In this document: piece by piece, positions 49,388-60,634 of the stretch
Layout: the number at the start of each line of letters is the position of its first letter
Position numbering within the stretch: the first letter of the stretch is position 1
NCBI GenBank assembly: GCA_021613375.1
Contig: CM038725.1
Span: 13,757,089 to 13,821,088 of the forward strand
Length of the DNA stretch: 64,000 bases
Reading direction: 5' to 3'
DNA from: Megaleporinus macrocephalus
Taxonomy: Eukaryota; Chordata; Actinopteri; Characiformes; Anostomidae
Notes under the pieces: model-generated
Told to the model about the DNA's origin: nothing
The model's input: the letters and a program-made list of their open reading frames with translations, nothing else
Database searches by the model: none
Translations under genes and position numbers: made by a program

Positions 49388-49560
49388 CGCAGTTGACCTC
49401 TCTGCCCTGGCCAAATTCCACATCTTGAAATTTCACTCGCTGCACCGGCGTGGGCCCCTCTGCAGCTGAGGAGCGCCTCACCAGCGGGCCGGCCACCCTG
49501 AGAAAATATTTCCAGCGGCTTTAATTGCAACAAGGGTGTGCTCTGTGCTCCGAAACGACA
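49388..49560. promoter_or_regulatory. candidate conserved regulatory element in intron 1
   Basis: A unique, balanced-composition stretch between two low-complexity tracts, containing CTTTAATTGCAA (homeodomain-type), CCAGCGGC and CAGCTGAG (E-box). No open frame fits a known exon. Judged by texture only. Confidence 0.3.
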
Positions 49561-49633
49561 CACTTCAGCCCCCCAAATTAACTCGGCCTGTGAAACAAAC
49601 ACCTTGTTTTCTCTCTCGCTGCCTCACACGCTC

Positions 49634-49692
49634 TCTGTGTCTGTGTCTCTCTCTCTCTCGCTCTCGCTCTCTCACCCCTCTCTGTCTCTGTT
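49634..49692. repeat. (TC)n/(TCTG)n low-complexity tract
   Basis: CT-rich run interrupted by CGCTCTCG. Confidence 0.85.
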
Positions 49693-50219
49693 TTATTGCG
49701 AGTTTGGTTTTATGATCTTGGCTGAACCAGAAACGAACACCAAGGACTTTGTTCTTTTTGCCCCAGCAGATTCTGAAATCTAGGCCAAGGTTTTACATGC
49801 CGGTTTCAAAATTTTAGAAATCCATGATTAGAGTGTTATTATACAGGTTTAGTTTAGTGTAGTTTAGGTCTAGTTTCAGTTTTAATTCTAAAACTTATCT
49901 CTAAATTGGCCTCCCCGTCACATATCAGTCCTCTATTGTAGGGATTATTCTTTTTTGTCCCCCATTGTCTTCTCTTCTGCGTTAAGCCCACTAAAGCCCA
50001 CCTATGTTGGCATGGCAATAAATACTGAATCTTGAATCTCTGAGTCGTCTTCACAAAGGCAGCTCTTCAAATTCGGGAGGAAGTTTTGGCGGTTGGGTCT
50101 AGCATCACCTTTTGGCAGCACACTGAGACATTCTAACACAGACTGTGATAGTTTGATTTGTTCACCCTCTGCTGCTCGTAATAGTTTATGATCTGCTGCC
50201 CCCACCTGGGGGACCCCCA

Positions 50220-50560
50220 AAGACATTCCATTCCTCGCTCGCGCGCTCTGAAATTACAAACATCCTTCAGCTTGAGGAGACTGGAGGAAGACTGGCCTAC
50301 TTTCTCCTCCGTTCCTCCTCTTATCAAGTGTCCCGGTGTCGTTATTGTTATTGGTATGACTGTGGATCCAATTGCACGGCTCCCTCACAACAGAGATTTT
50401 GAAATAGGAGTGTCAGGTGACGGGCTAATTGTGTTTCAGCTACCTAGCCGTGAAAAACAGCTTGTGTCCATGACTGCTGTGAATTGGATTAGGACAGATC
50501 TCAGATAAAGGCTTAGCAGTTGGCCCTGATCAGACACCGGGCCCGCACTGACACCCGTCC
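50220..50560. promoter_or_regulatory. candidate conserved regulatory element in intron 1
   Basis: A unique stretch with no repeat similarity. It contains GGGCTAATTGTG, AATTGGATTA (paired/OTX-like TAATCC on the other strand) and CAGATAAAGG. A 107-codon chance frame crosses it but matches no family I recognise and has no splice context. Confidence 0.3.
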
Positions 50561-51788
50561 TGAGAAAGGAAAAAATAAACATTGTAAACACTGGGTGGTA
50601 TGGAGACGTGTTATTGTTTTTGTAGCCATGCATGATACATACTTACAAATAAAAGATTGGTCAGATGTTAGGATTTTGAACTGAGGGTCGGGCAATATCA
50701 CTGTATTTATTATCATTGCGATAAATTAGGCCATAATATTTAATATTTGCTTTATTGAAAAGGCCAGTACTTAAAAAAAGCACCACCTGGGCCTACAGAG
50801 AGAGAACAAAGCCCCCTTGTTTAGGATTTTATGTGAAATCACTGCTTTCATATAATTTTTCAATGTGACTTTGTCTGTTGCAACTTATCAGAAAAATACA
50901 TACATAAATAATTAAATTACAGCTCAAAGTATTGCAGTAATACTCATTTACTATATTCCCCAGCTCTATTTCAGAGATATTCCCAAAAGAGCAGAACATA
51001 TAAACAACCAGGACATAGCAAGCTTCCTTTTACTGCATTTGCAACCCTATGTAGATAAATATTGCTATATTTAATATCTATTATTGGACTTGATAGACAT
51101 GTACACAAGAAATACCACCCACTAGAATCAACCCAGAACTCCTATGTCTGTATACCAACATTATTTTATGGCAAGAAATTACATCACTGTAGGCTTTTTG
51201 GAGGACATCATGAGTATCCCCAGCAGGTCAGGAGACCTGAACGTCTGCCTGTACAACAACGACGACAGTAACTGTGTTGATGCTCATAGCGCTGCTGCAC
51301 TGGTGCATCCCGTCTGGTCCAGTTTGTTTGAGAGCTTAATGTCCTTTTGCGTATTGCATCTCGTTAAATGTAGTTACTCCCCCACTTCCTTCTCAAAAGT
51401 GCTCGCTGATCAGTGTCGGAGGGCAGCATCTTTGCCACCGTTTCACACACGCAGCTGGGCGCAGTGCTGGAGGCGCATGAGTTTGGTGGGTGACGAGGTC
51501 ACGCGGGGCCTCCATGAAAAGCCTCTCTGTTCGTGGGTGAGATGCGGGGCATGCCTACCTAATGTGGTTACATCTGCAGCCGGCCCCTTTGTCATCATTT
51601 TGGAGCCTTTGCTCAACCACCTTCCTCTCAGTCACTCATAGACTCATGTCTTACAGTGCTGGAGATGGTGAGATGGTTCACCTTGAAGCTGTAAGATGGG
51701 CTACACGATATATTGTTTGTTCATTGTTAGCGCAGTACTGGCTTTTGTGGTACTGATGTCACTGAAGGCCTCAGTAAGCAAAACAAGC
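50561..51788. other. intron-1 segment, partly unique
   Basis: The 51180-51640 part is GC-moderate and unique, with a 165-codon chance frame (51144-51641) that resembles no family I know. It could be regulatory. The rest is AT-rich filler. Confidence 0.4.
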
Positions 51789-51796
51789 CCTCTAAC

Positions 51797-53073
51797 TAGA
51801 GATGGACCGATCAGAGTTTTTGAGGCCGATTCTGATCGCCAATCACCTTTCGGCACGATCAGCCGATAGCCGATACCGATCCAGGGCAGGGCTATATGCC
51901 ATGGCAGGGCTACATGCAATTATTAGCGCAAGCAAGTCATGAAACATTTTTATCTAGAACTATAAACTCAATCACTTTTAGTCTGATTCCTTTAGCTCTC
52001 TGGCTGTTGCTGCTGCTGTACTGTTCATACCTGTCAGATCTGGTCTGTATGGTGTTCTGGGTTGTTTGTTTTGTGCTAGCTGCGCATGCTAGCTCTGCTG
52101 TTTTCTGATACTCACTGTATTCAGCTGCATGGTGTACTCTTAAGTGTCATATCAGATTAGTAGTGTTAAATGTCTTTGTTTTGGTTTCCCCACGAGACTT
52201 TTACAGATTAACAGATTACAGATTTTACAGATCTTACAGAACGCCTGGATGAGAGTCACATACAGTAAACAACTGCCAGGCGGACGATGGTTTCTATCAG
52301 TACATGCGGTGAACGTTGTAAAATGTTCTCGCAAGGCCGCTGCTTTAGTCAGTCTGACGAAGTGAAACGGTATGAATTTCCACCTAGTGGTTCAGATAGG
52401 AATTACAGGGACCTGGCTGGAAGGGGTTTTACGGACGGCTTCTCTTCCTGGATGAAACGCTAGCTGTAAATGCAAATTAGGCTCATTTGTTTAACGCCAG
52501 TAAACTGGAGAAATATCGACCAATCGCATATTTTGATCAAAAATTGTCCGATACTGATACGTAGCCAATAGGGATGAGCGATATGGCCCTACAGTAATAT
52601 CACGATATTTCATGTTTTTTTGCGATAAAAATACTCTTGACGATATTGAATAAAAAAAATATATTTTAAGAATACACTACTGCAACAAAATGAAAATTAA
52701 ATTTTATTATTGCATATGATATGATATGGCACATTCCTGAGATATAAATTTTTATCAGATTGTTACAGAAGTCAATGAGCCCAAATGTCACGATTCTAAA
52801 TAATGCACTCCAAATATATCCAGGACTGAAGTAAAATAAATGATACTGAACGGATAAAATCTGTCTCTAGTAGATATATAATGGGAAATGAGAAAAGTGT
52901 GAATTTTTCTTTACAGTAAAAAGTAGTACCCTGATGTGATAATTAGGGATGTGTGATATGGCACGGTATTTTAGGTTATAATATCGTTCACAATATTTAA
53001 AAATGTTGGCGATATTATTGTGTACGATACAATATGGCACATCCCTAATAGCCGATCGATCCTTCCATCTCTA
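51797..53073. mobile_element. hAT-type element in rgmb intron 1, carrying a nested element
   Basis: The ends are TAGAGATGGACCGATC and its near complement ending TCCATCTCTA. A perfect 8-bp target duplication CCTCTAAC flanks it (51789-51796 and 53074-53081). Near both ends are GCCGAT/CCGATACCGAT words typical of common fish hAT MITEs. The middle (52569-53048) is a second element of a different family. No transposase frame is present. Confidence 0.72.
52569..53048. mobile_element. nested GATATGG-type hAT MITE
   Basis: The ends are TAGGGATGAGCGATATGG and CCATATTG..CATCCCTA inverted, with an imperfect 8-bp duplication (GTAGCCAA against ATAGCCGA). A further internal copy of the left end, TAGGGATGTGTGATATGG, at 52946 suggests a third event or a roughly 103-bp deletion derivative sharing the right end. 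The interior is dominated by CACGATATT/ACGATATTG words. Confidence 0.6.
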
Positions 53074-53081
53074 CCTCTAAC

Positions 53082-55009
53082 CAATCATCTTGACTGATCA
53101 CAGTTCCACATAAACTGCTTTCCTTTTTTTGATGAATTCTTGTTTTAAAGATTCATGTAATCCTTAATACAAAGGAATCAGTTTGATACAGAGAATACAG
53201 GCCATGTCACATTATTGATTTACCAATGCATTTTCTATCAAGGTGGATTGCTTTGACAATATGTGGCAATATAATCTCAGTGCTCGTAATACTTTATTGA
53301 AGGCTACCAACTTCATAGCACACACATAAACCTGCGTGAAGTATTTACATGCTAGTAATCGCAATATAACACAAGTTCTTCTTGTAGTAAATTACACTGC
53401 ATTGATATGAAGGACGTTAAATGGCAGCTATTTCTTCTGTTTGTAACGCTGTTATAAGGAATCATACCCAAGTAAGAGCGCTTGTGTCAAAACAAATCAG
53501 TTCTTTATGTTACTGCGTGAGTGTAAGTACAAACGTACAGTTGCTATTAACCCTTTTTGCAATAAATTAATTTCATCATTTAAGCTTCCATATTATATTC
53601 GCTGTGAAATTTAATAGGAACTGTTGAGATTTGTAAACATTTGCAATCAGAAACATATAAGTAAAAGCTATTTTTGTTTGTGAAGTAAATAAATATGAAT
53701 TAACATAATGATTTAAAGTCAAAAACAAGATTTTTAATCAACACTTCAAACATTAAATAATGAAATAAACTGATTTCAATAGATATACCAAAGAGATGCT
53801 CAGCAACACATAAAATAACATAGGAAATGAATACGGGTTATGTTGTGCATTAGAAGGGGTTTAATTAGTTTGTGCATTAAAGGGTTAAGGAGGATTGTGC
53901 GGCTGCAGAAATTTCTTAACAGAAATTGTTCACCAACATTGTATGATTTGATGCTTTATGACAGAGATACACATGAGACTGATGGCTGCTGCTGTAGACG
54001 TCCTATTTATTATTAACAGAATTAATAATAATATTTTATTATTAGCAGAGTGTGAAGAAGTAACAGTTTTGATGGTATGAAAAGTGCATCTATGCATCCT
54101 GTTGCAGAGCTATCTACTGAAGTTAGCAGGCCAGCCAGCTAGCGCCGGCCGAGGTGATAGTGAGTCGCTATAATACCGAGTCTGTCATCAGTCACGAGAG
54201 GATGGAGACATAGCACTGCTGCCCCGACATCGTATTCTAACCTTCTGTCAGTCATGTTGAAGGTGCCACCCCTGGTTAAAGGAAGAGCAGTAGCAGCTCC
54301 TGACAGGAAAAAAACATAAGTAGAATATTGTAGATATAAATAAAAAGCAAAATGAGTAAATTTTGATGTTGCTTTCCGAATCTGGAGGCGTTCTTGGCGA
54401 GTAAAGGTTATAAGTTTGACACTGAACTCGTAAATCTCTGTGTATCTTGTGATCATGATGGATGCCACAACTTTCTGGTTTAAGGGGTAGAAGTTCCACA
54501 GGTGGCTTCATCTTTCACACTACTCCTTTAAACGCCTTTAATATCAATACAGCGTCATTTACTCTCTAATACACTTACAGTTACTGTAGACTGTTCATAA
54601 ATAGTGAAGTATTGCTTTTTAAAAGTCATTCGAAGCTTTGTTGCAACTTAAGCCGGTACTATAAACGATTTGCATGTGTATTATGAGTACAGCACAGTGC
54701 AGTGTTACCTTCAGTACTGTGCTTGTGTTTCTAGTGGGTTATATGAGTGATTTACATGCATCTGACTGTAAATGAGATTCCTGTGTTCACCCCTTAGTTA
54801 ACCCCTTACACTGCCAGGATGGGTCCACACATCAATTCCTTTCTCTCATAACTACATATATTATAGGAGTGTTAGTTAAACTATATGTAGTACATGTATA
54901 TGAATTTATAAATGTAAAATTATTAATCGAATAATAAACCTTTTAAACCAAAAAGTTCCAGTTTTTAGGGCCCATACCTCAGTGCTTCACTCATATACCT
55001 ACATATTTT
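53082..55009. other. intron-1 AT-rich segment
   Basis: No gene. The section around 54100-54530 has a texture like a decayed DNA transposon (TTTCACACTACTCCTTTAA at its right edge), but I could not define its ends. Confidence 0.4.
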
Positions 55010-56545
55010 ACATGCTAGTGTGTAATTTATAGTAGTTACTGAACGTTCCATAGTAGTTACTTAGTAATATTCAGATTAATAACTGATTAATAAGCATGCA
55101 AACTCGCAAACCTTAAATACCCATTTAGTTGTACACTCTGGGTACCTGCATATTATCAGCAGTTTCTGAATAATTTATTTTAGTTTTTAGGTTTATTTTA
55201 GGTTAAGTTTTTAGTAAATAGTGAACTTGTGATTTAACTCTGTATATGAGGTGCAAACTTCAGTTCCTAAGTATGTACAGTTATCAAATAATTCATAGCA
55301 GTTACTGCATCATTTGTAGTAGTTTCTTATTAATGAGTCTTAAGACGAATAACTGAATGGGAAGCTTGCAATTTAAACCCTTAAGATATCTGCAAGTGGG
55401 CCCAAGCTTCATGTTCTCATAAATTTATTAGTTTTTCTGGAATAATTCTGAGTAGTTACTAAATTATTCATAGTAGTTACTGAATAATTCATAGTAGTTA
55501 CCAAATGTAGCAGTTTCTGAATAATTCATAGTAAGTACTGAATATTTTACAGTATGACTTGAATAGTTTAAATAAGGTAATGACTAATTTTATAGTAGTT
55601 ACTGAATAGTTCATAGTAGTTACTAAATGAATGATACCAGTTAATGAGTATGGAAATTTCTGGATAATTCATAGTAAGTACTGAATATTTTACAGAAGCT
55701 CCTGAATAGTTTGTAACAAATAATGAATAAATGATAGTAGTTATGGAATATAGCAGTTTCTGAGTAGCTCATAGTAGTAACTGAATGATGTTGAGTAGTT
55801 TCTGAATAGTTCATAATAGTTTATTAATAATTCCTAGTATTACTGAGTAATTCATAGTAGTAGCTGAATAGTTCAAATAAGGTACTGAATAATGTTATAG
55901 CAGATACTGAATAGGTTATAGTAGTTACTGAATAAATGAAAGCATGTACTGAATATAGCAGTTTCTGAATAGTTCATAGTAGTTACTGAATAAGTATATA
56001 GTTTTTACTGAATATAGGAATTTTGGGATAATTCTTATTAAGTATTGAATATTTTACAGTAGCTCCTGAATAGTTTGTAATAATTACTGAATAAATTATA
56101 GTAGTTATGGAATAGAGCAGTTTCTAAGTAGCTCATAGTAGTTACTGAATAAGTATATAGTATTTACTGAATAAATAAATTTCTGCATAATACATAGAAA
56201 GTACTGAATATTTAAAAGTAGCTCCTGAATAGTTTGTAATAATTACTAAATAAATTATAGTAGTTATGGAATAGAGCAGTTTCTAAGTAGCTCATAGTAG
56301 TTACTGAATAAGTATATAGTATTTACTGAATATAGGAATTTCTGCATAATACATAGTAAGTACTGAATATTTTACAGTAGCTCCTAAATAGTTTGTAATA
56401 ATTACTGAATAAAGTATAGTAAATATGGAATATAGCAGTTTCTGAGTAGCTCATAGTAGTAACTGAATGATTTTACAGTATGTTCTGAATAGTTCACAGT
56501 AATTACTAAATAATTTACAGTAGACACTGAATCTGAAGATGGATA
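55010..56545. repeat. degenerate GTAGTTACTGAATA tandem array with a 159-bp higher-order period
   Basis: Built of diverged units of about 20-35 bp on the theme TTCATAGTAGTTACTGAATA. In the right half a longer block repeats: TAAGTATATAG recurs at 55991, 56150 and 56309, spacing 159 and 159. The intervening words (GCTCCTGAATAGTTTGTAA, GCAGTTTCTAAGTAGCTC) are in the same order. No coding capacity. Confidence 0.8.
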
Positions 56546-56559
56546 ACTGAATGATGAAC

Positions 56560-56970
56560 CTGGTAGTTGAAGAGATTAAAGTATACAAGTGTTAATAGCA
56601 GCAGCCTCAGCGTGTCTGAGTGCGCGTGCAGGAGTTCATTAAGGCCTTTCTTCTGGCTTTTTCAGAGCCTTGCCTTTTGTACCACAACATGGCTTCAGCT
56701 GGACCTCCATATTGTTTTACAGCTTGTTAGTGAAACCCAATCCGGCCGTGCTTCGTCATGCCTCCTCCGCTGGCTGCAGCGGGCCACGGTGGGCCGATCT
56801 TCCGCTGCCGCTGCCTGCAGTACGCCATCATCTGATAATCAAATCAGATGCATTTGAATGGGCTGTGGTTGGGAGCTCTTGGCAGCGCGGGCTGCAGTTG
56901 GAGGCCCTTACTGTGGAAGATTGAGTCATTACAGGCGTGTTAATGGAGAGGCTGCAGCTCATATCAGATT
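56560..56970. promoter_or_regulatory. candidate conserved regulatory element in intron 1
   Basis: An abrupt change from the AT-rich tandem array to unique sequence. It has TCTGATAATCAAATCAG (a GATA/TALE-type imperfect palindrome), ATGCATTTGAAT, TGAGTCA (AP-1 type) and CATATCAGATTATG. Two overlapping chance frames are not convincing as exons. Confidence 0.35.
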
Positions 56971-58122
56971 ATGAGAGGCCTCTCTCGCTCACTCTCTCCC
57001 GCGTTCGCCCTCTGCCTTATTCTTTGACGCTCACTCTTTTACTCTCTCTATTGCTCACTCACTCTCTCTGAGGTAATGCAGTCGGACCACACTTGAGCAA
57101 GTCACAGCTAATGGTGTAGGAGTGTTCTTCTCTCTCTCTTTCTCTCTCACTCTCTCTCTCTCTCTCCCTCTCAGGCCTTTTATTTTGTGCTATGTCATTG
57201 CTTGATAATGGAGTGAAGTGCTCTGTGTGTGAAATCAATAATGAAACAGAGCCTCTTACCGTTTTTAAACAAACAAAAACCTTCGTGTCTTAGTGCGGAG
57301 AAGGCCTTTTACCAATGCCGAGCACATTTGGACTTTAGGGTGGACGAAGAAGAAGCCGGAAAAAACCCGCAAGTGGCCTTCGGTCTGCAGCCGAAAGTGG
57401 ATTAACATAAACATTTATGCTCCATTTGAAGTGAATTTAGTTGAATATTAGCTTAGAGTAAGAGGCTGAAGTTGATGATGAGTGACTCTTTTGTAGTTCC
57501 AGGCGGCGAGGGTGCTAATCCGGCCTCTCCGGCCTCTACGCCTCAAACGCCTCTACTGTTTTCTTCCTTTGAGGTGCCGATTTATTTGATCTTATTGGCT
57601 CAATAAACGAGCTCCTCCAGCGATAACAGGAGATTTTACACACTCTTTGAGCCGGCTCTTTCTGCCTTTCTGCGCCACCGTGTAAAACAAGGCACGGAGT
57701 CTGACCTTGAAGAAACGCTTACGCAAGGCACACCCTCACTTAGGAAATTCCAGTTTGGACCGATTCAGGGCATATAGGGAAATCTATTCCCACACCTCAC
57801 GCACATGCCCAGCTTGAGGGATACCGCTTCTCTAAGATTTTCTTTTGCTGTTATTTTAATTCCAGTGATAGTGTGTTTAACTTCATACTGCATTAAAAAA
57901 GTAATTCGCAAGACGTCGTTTACTAAAAACTGACCGAATAGAAATGACATAATTATCTCTGATTACACAAAATCAGATAAGCAGCTTCATTTCACTGCAC
58001 AAACTGTGGAGTTTGATTTTTTTAAAGCCTTGATTCATCTTTCATTTGAAAATACTTGCTCTCTCTCTTTTTAAATAGTTTTTAATAGTGTTAATAGTTA
58101 ATAGTTTTTAATAGTGTTTTAA
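56971..58122. other. intron-1 unique segment
   Basis: Non-coding; the 57180-57730 part is unique and GC-moderate with many palindromic AT cores. Just before 58123 is a small TAGTTTTTAATAGTG-type local repeat. Confidence 0.4.
57126..57174. repeat. (TC)n microsatellite
   Basis: Imperfect CT run ending CCCTCTCAG in intron 1. Confidence 0.9.
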
Positions 58123-58494
58123 TAGTGTTGCACCGATACCACTTACATGCAGTATCGGTATCGGCAATAGAGAGCGCCGATACCATGAAGCTTATTGACT
58201 AAATGGCTGCACGTGTTTCTGCACTGTGGCAATTTTTATTTTTTCATAGCTCTGAAATGTTTTAATGTGCAGTTACTCAACCAGTAAATGCTGTTCTTTC
58301 AAGGTTATTATATCTTATTCAGGATAAGACATAAAATAATACAACATATAAAAAGTAGAACACTATAAATATCAGGATTTATAGCCATATATCAAGCATT
58401 TAAGTCAGAGTTGGTATCGGTACTCGGTATCGGCAGATACCTGAAAAGCTGGTATCGGTATCGGTAAGGAAAAAGTGGTATCGGTGCATCCCTA
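58123..58494. mobile_element. hAT-type MITE (ATCGGTGCATCCCTA ends) in intron 1
   Basis: A 372-bp element with TAGTGTTGCACCGATACCA at the left and the complementary TGGTATCGGTGCATCCCTA at the right. Subterminal repeats of GTATCGGTATCGG occur at both ends. The imperfect 8-bp duplication (TGTTTTAA against GTTTTTAA) sits in a TTTTTAATAGTG-repetitive tract. Confidence 0.7.
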
Positions 58495-58836
58495 GTTTTT
58501 AATAGTGATCACAGTGGTTAGAAGGTCATTTCAACTGAACATGTTATTCTAATAGTATGCATGAAGATCTTATGGTAAAAGAAGTAGATCATTTCTTCTG
58601 GACGCCACAGACATTGTATGGATGTATTCAGTTCCTTTAGCAGCAATCTTGATTTAGCTTAATGAAGTACTGAGCAGTCAAAGCAGGTATTAGATAAGAA
58701 CTGTAAATAATACTGGGTTGTTTCCACAAGGAGAAGCCTGGAAAGGGTTAAATAAACACACTGACATATGTAAAAGCACCACTTACTATATTAATACTGT
58801 TTTAATATTTAAATAACTACATATAAAAATATATAA

Positions 58837-58976
<140 letters not shown>

Positions 58977-59637
58977 TAGTAGTTATATTTTAAGCTCAAT
59001 AAAATCACTTCCGAAGAGTGAAAAGCGTTTCTTAGGACAGCTATGCTCATTGTCCCCATTGCTAGTAGACCTCAGGATATCTCTTTCATAGCTTGTACCT
59101 TAAGCTTTCAAATAAAAGAAATAAGTCAATCATTCATTCAGTCTAAAGCACATATCAGCCAGCACTGATATTCATCTGTATTCTTGCTGACTTTGCACGT
59201 GGGCCTCTGGATTATAACCTAACTGATACTGATTTCCAAGGATTAGCTTACCTGACAATATCAGTCAATATAGTTTTATTTTGTTTGTTCTGCTTGTCAA
59301 AGCACTTTACAAACGTAAAGACAAACAATGCTTTGGACCTGAAAGTTTCTCTGGCGTTACATTCCCAGATATTACTGCTGCTTTATTGCCAGTATTTCTG
59401 CTAATGCCATCGGACTTGTGGAACACTAAAGCACTACGTTGGTTAATCTTGTTGTTTGGGGGGAAATTATATATGTGTATAAAGTGTGTGTCGTGACTAA
59501 CTTTCCAGTAAGCATTAAATGACTCATATATTTTGCGAACCTTCTCTGTTCTTAGTGTAAACTGGGCAGTCCTAATCATGGGTGGTGCAGTGTTCTCACC
59601 AATCACAAGGCTGATGTGGCTCTTACTGCCTAAAAAA
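58977..59637. other. intron-1 segment without recognised features
   Basis: No gene or clear repeat seen. Confidence 0.4.
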
Positions 59638-59735
59638 TCTAATCAAATCAAATTTATTTGTATAGCGCTTTTAACAACTGATGTCATCACAAAGCAGCTT
59701 TACAGGAATTTAGAGATAGTGCTAATAAATCAGTA
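59638..59735 (+). repeat. teleost interspersed repeat (retroposon 3'-end type)
   Basis: The phrases TCAAATTTATTTGTATAGCGC and CAAAGCAGCTTTACAG are hallmarks of a very common fish interspersed repeat, usually attributed to SINE/LINE tails. Recognised from recall; the boundaries are approximate. Confidence 0.6.
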
Positions 59736-59736
59736 G

Positions 59737-59965
59737 GGTTGGGTATCGCCACTGGTTTCCCGGATAGATTAGATCCCGATTCACATGGTCCCAATCCAAT
59801 TCGATTTGTGATTCGATTCAATTCAATTCAATATCGATTGATTTTGGGATATTTCAGGGGCTGGAATGCTAATTTTAAAGGTCAATCTCGGGTTTATGCA
59901 AATTGATATCGGATTATTCAAATTGATTTGAATCGAAAAAATTGATTTTTTTTACACACCCCTAA
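59737..59965. mobile_element. hAT-like MITE (ATTCGATTCAAT-rich) in intron 1
   Basis: The ends are TAGGGTTGGGTATCG and ACACACCCCTA, about 229 bp. The interior is built from ATTCGATT/ATCGATTG/AAATTGAT words. Flanking 8-mers TAAATCAG and AAAATCTG are an imperfect duplication. Confidence 0.55.
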
Positions 59966-60234
59966 AAATCTGTATTCCCCCCACACTCTGTCTCCCCCCA
60001 CTCCAGTCAGGTAAACCTACCCAGTAACAGCTAATATTCAAGCGAAAGCTATTCTAGCAAGCAAAACTAAGTTACCAAGAACATCCATTCATCCATTCCT
60101 TTTTTCAGCCAGCCATACCAGCATTCCTAAAGGAGCTGCTTGGTTCATTGCATTTAAAGGTTTTCAAGTCCAGAACCATATAGAAACCTTTATTATTTTC
60201 TATTAGGCCATGATCTGTTTCTCGCTAGATGACC
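59966..60234. other. intron-1 short segment between two MITEs
   Basis: Non-coding unique sequence between the 59.7-kb and 60.2-kb hAT-type MITEs. Confidence 0.4.
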
Positions 60235-60242
60235 ATTAACAT

Positions 60243-60598
60243 TAGGGGTGTTCGAAAATATCGAATATATTGGATATCGGGATATTATGTTTAGTGATAC
60301 TGTATCGATTCTCAAAAACACAGATTCCTGGCAGACAGTGAATCACTGACCACTATATGTCAGCATTGTAATTGATTTTTAGTTCCACTCCAACATTAAC
60401 AAGCAGCACAAGGGCGCAATGCTATTATAAGTATTGGCAAACCTGTTCATACAGTGGTGTGTTTTAATAGTAGGATTTGTAAAATATGCAATATATCACT
60501 TTACTTGCAGTATCGCAGTATATCACGATATATTGAATCGTGATCGCTGTATCATGATACGTATTGTATCGCCAGGTTCTTGCCAATACACAGCCCTA
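60243..60598. mobile_element. hAT-type MITE abutting the rgmb exon-2 acceptor
   Basis: A 356-bp non-coding element with ends TAGGGGTG and CAGCCCTA, an imperfect short terminal inverted repeat. The interior is rich in GATATC/ATCGAT words. It is flanked by a perfect 8-bp duplication ATTAACAT at 60235-60242 and 60599-60606. Eight-base duplications and TAGGG-type ends are typical of hAT elements. It has no transposase and so would have been mobilised in trans. Confidence 0.75.
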
Positions 60599-60606
60599 AT
60601 TAACAT

Positions 60607-60634
60607 GTCCCTCTCCTTCTGCCTTGTTGTCCAG
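60607..60634 (+). promoter_or_regulatory. rgmb exon-2 polypyrimidine tract and 3' splice site
   Basis: A 28-nt pyrimidine-rich stretch ending in CCAG directly precedes exon 2. The sequence immediately upstream (60599-60606) is one copy of a hAT target-site duplication, ATTAACAT. Its TTAAC fits the yUnAy branch-point consensus, about 32 nt from the exon. Confidence 0.6.

Noticed and set aside
49207..49602. 131-codon minus-strand frame in intron 1
   Set aside because: Driven by the C-rich complement of a G-rich tract; proline/serine-rich without family resemblance or splice context.
51144..51641. 165-codon + frame in intron 1
   Set aside because: No recognised domain, no convincing splice sites. 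Kept only as part of a unique intronic segment.
57126..57190. 3' splice site of an extra rgmb exon after a pyrimidine tract
   Set aside because: The CTCTCAG end is acceptor-like, but the following sequence has stops in all useful frames and no RGM similarity.
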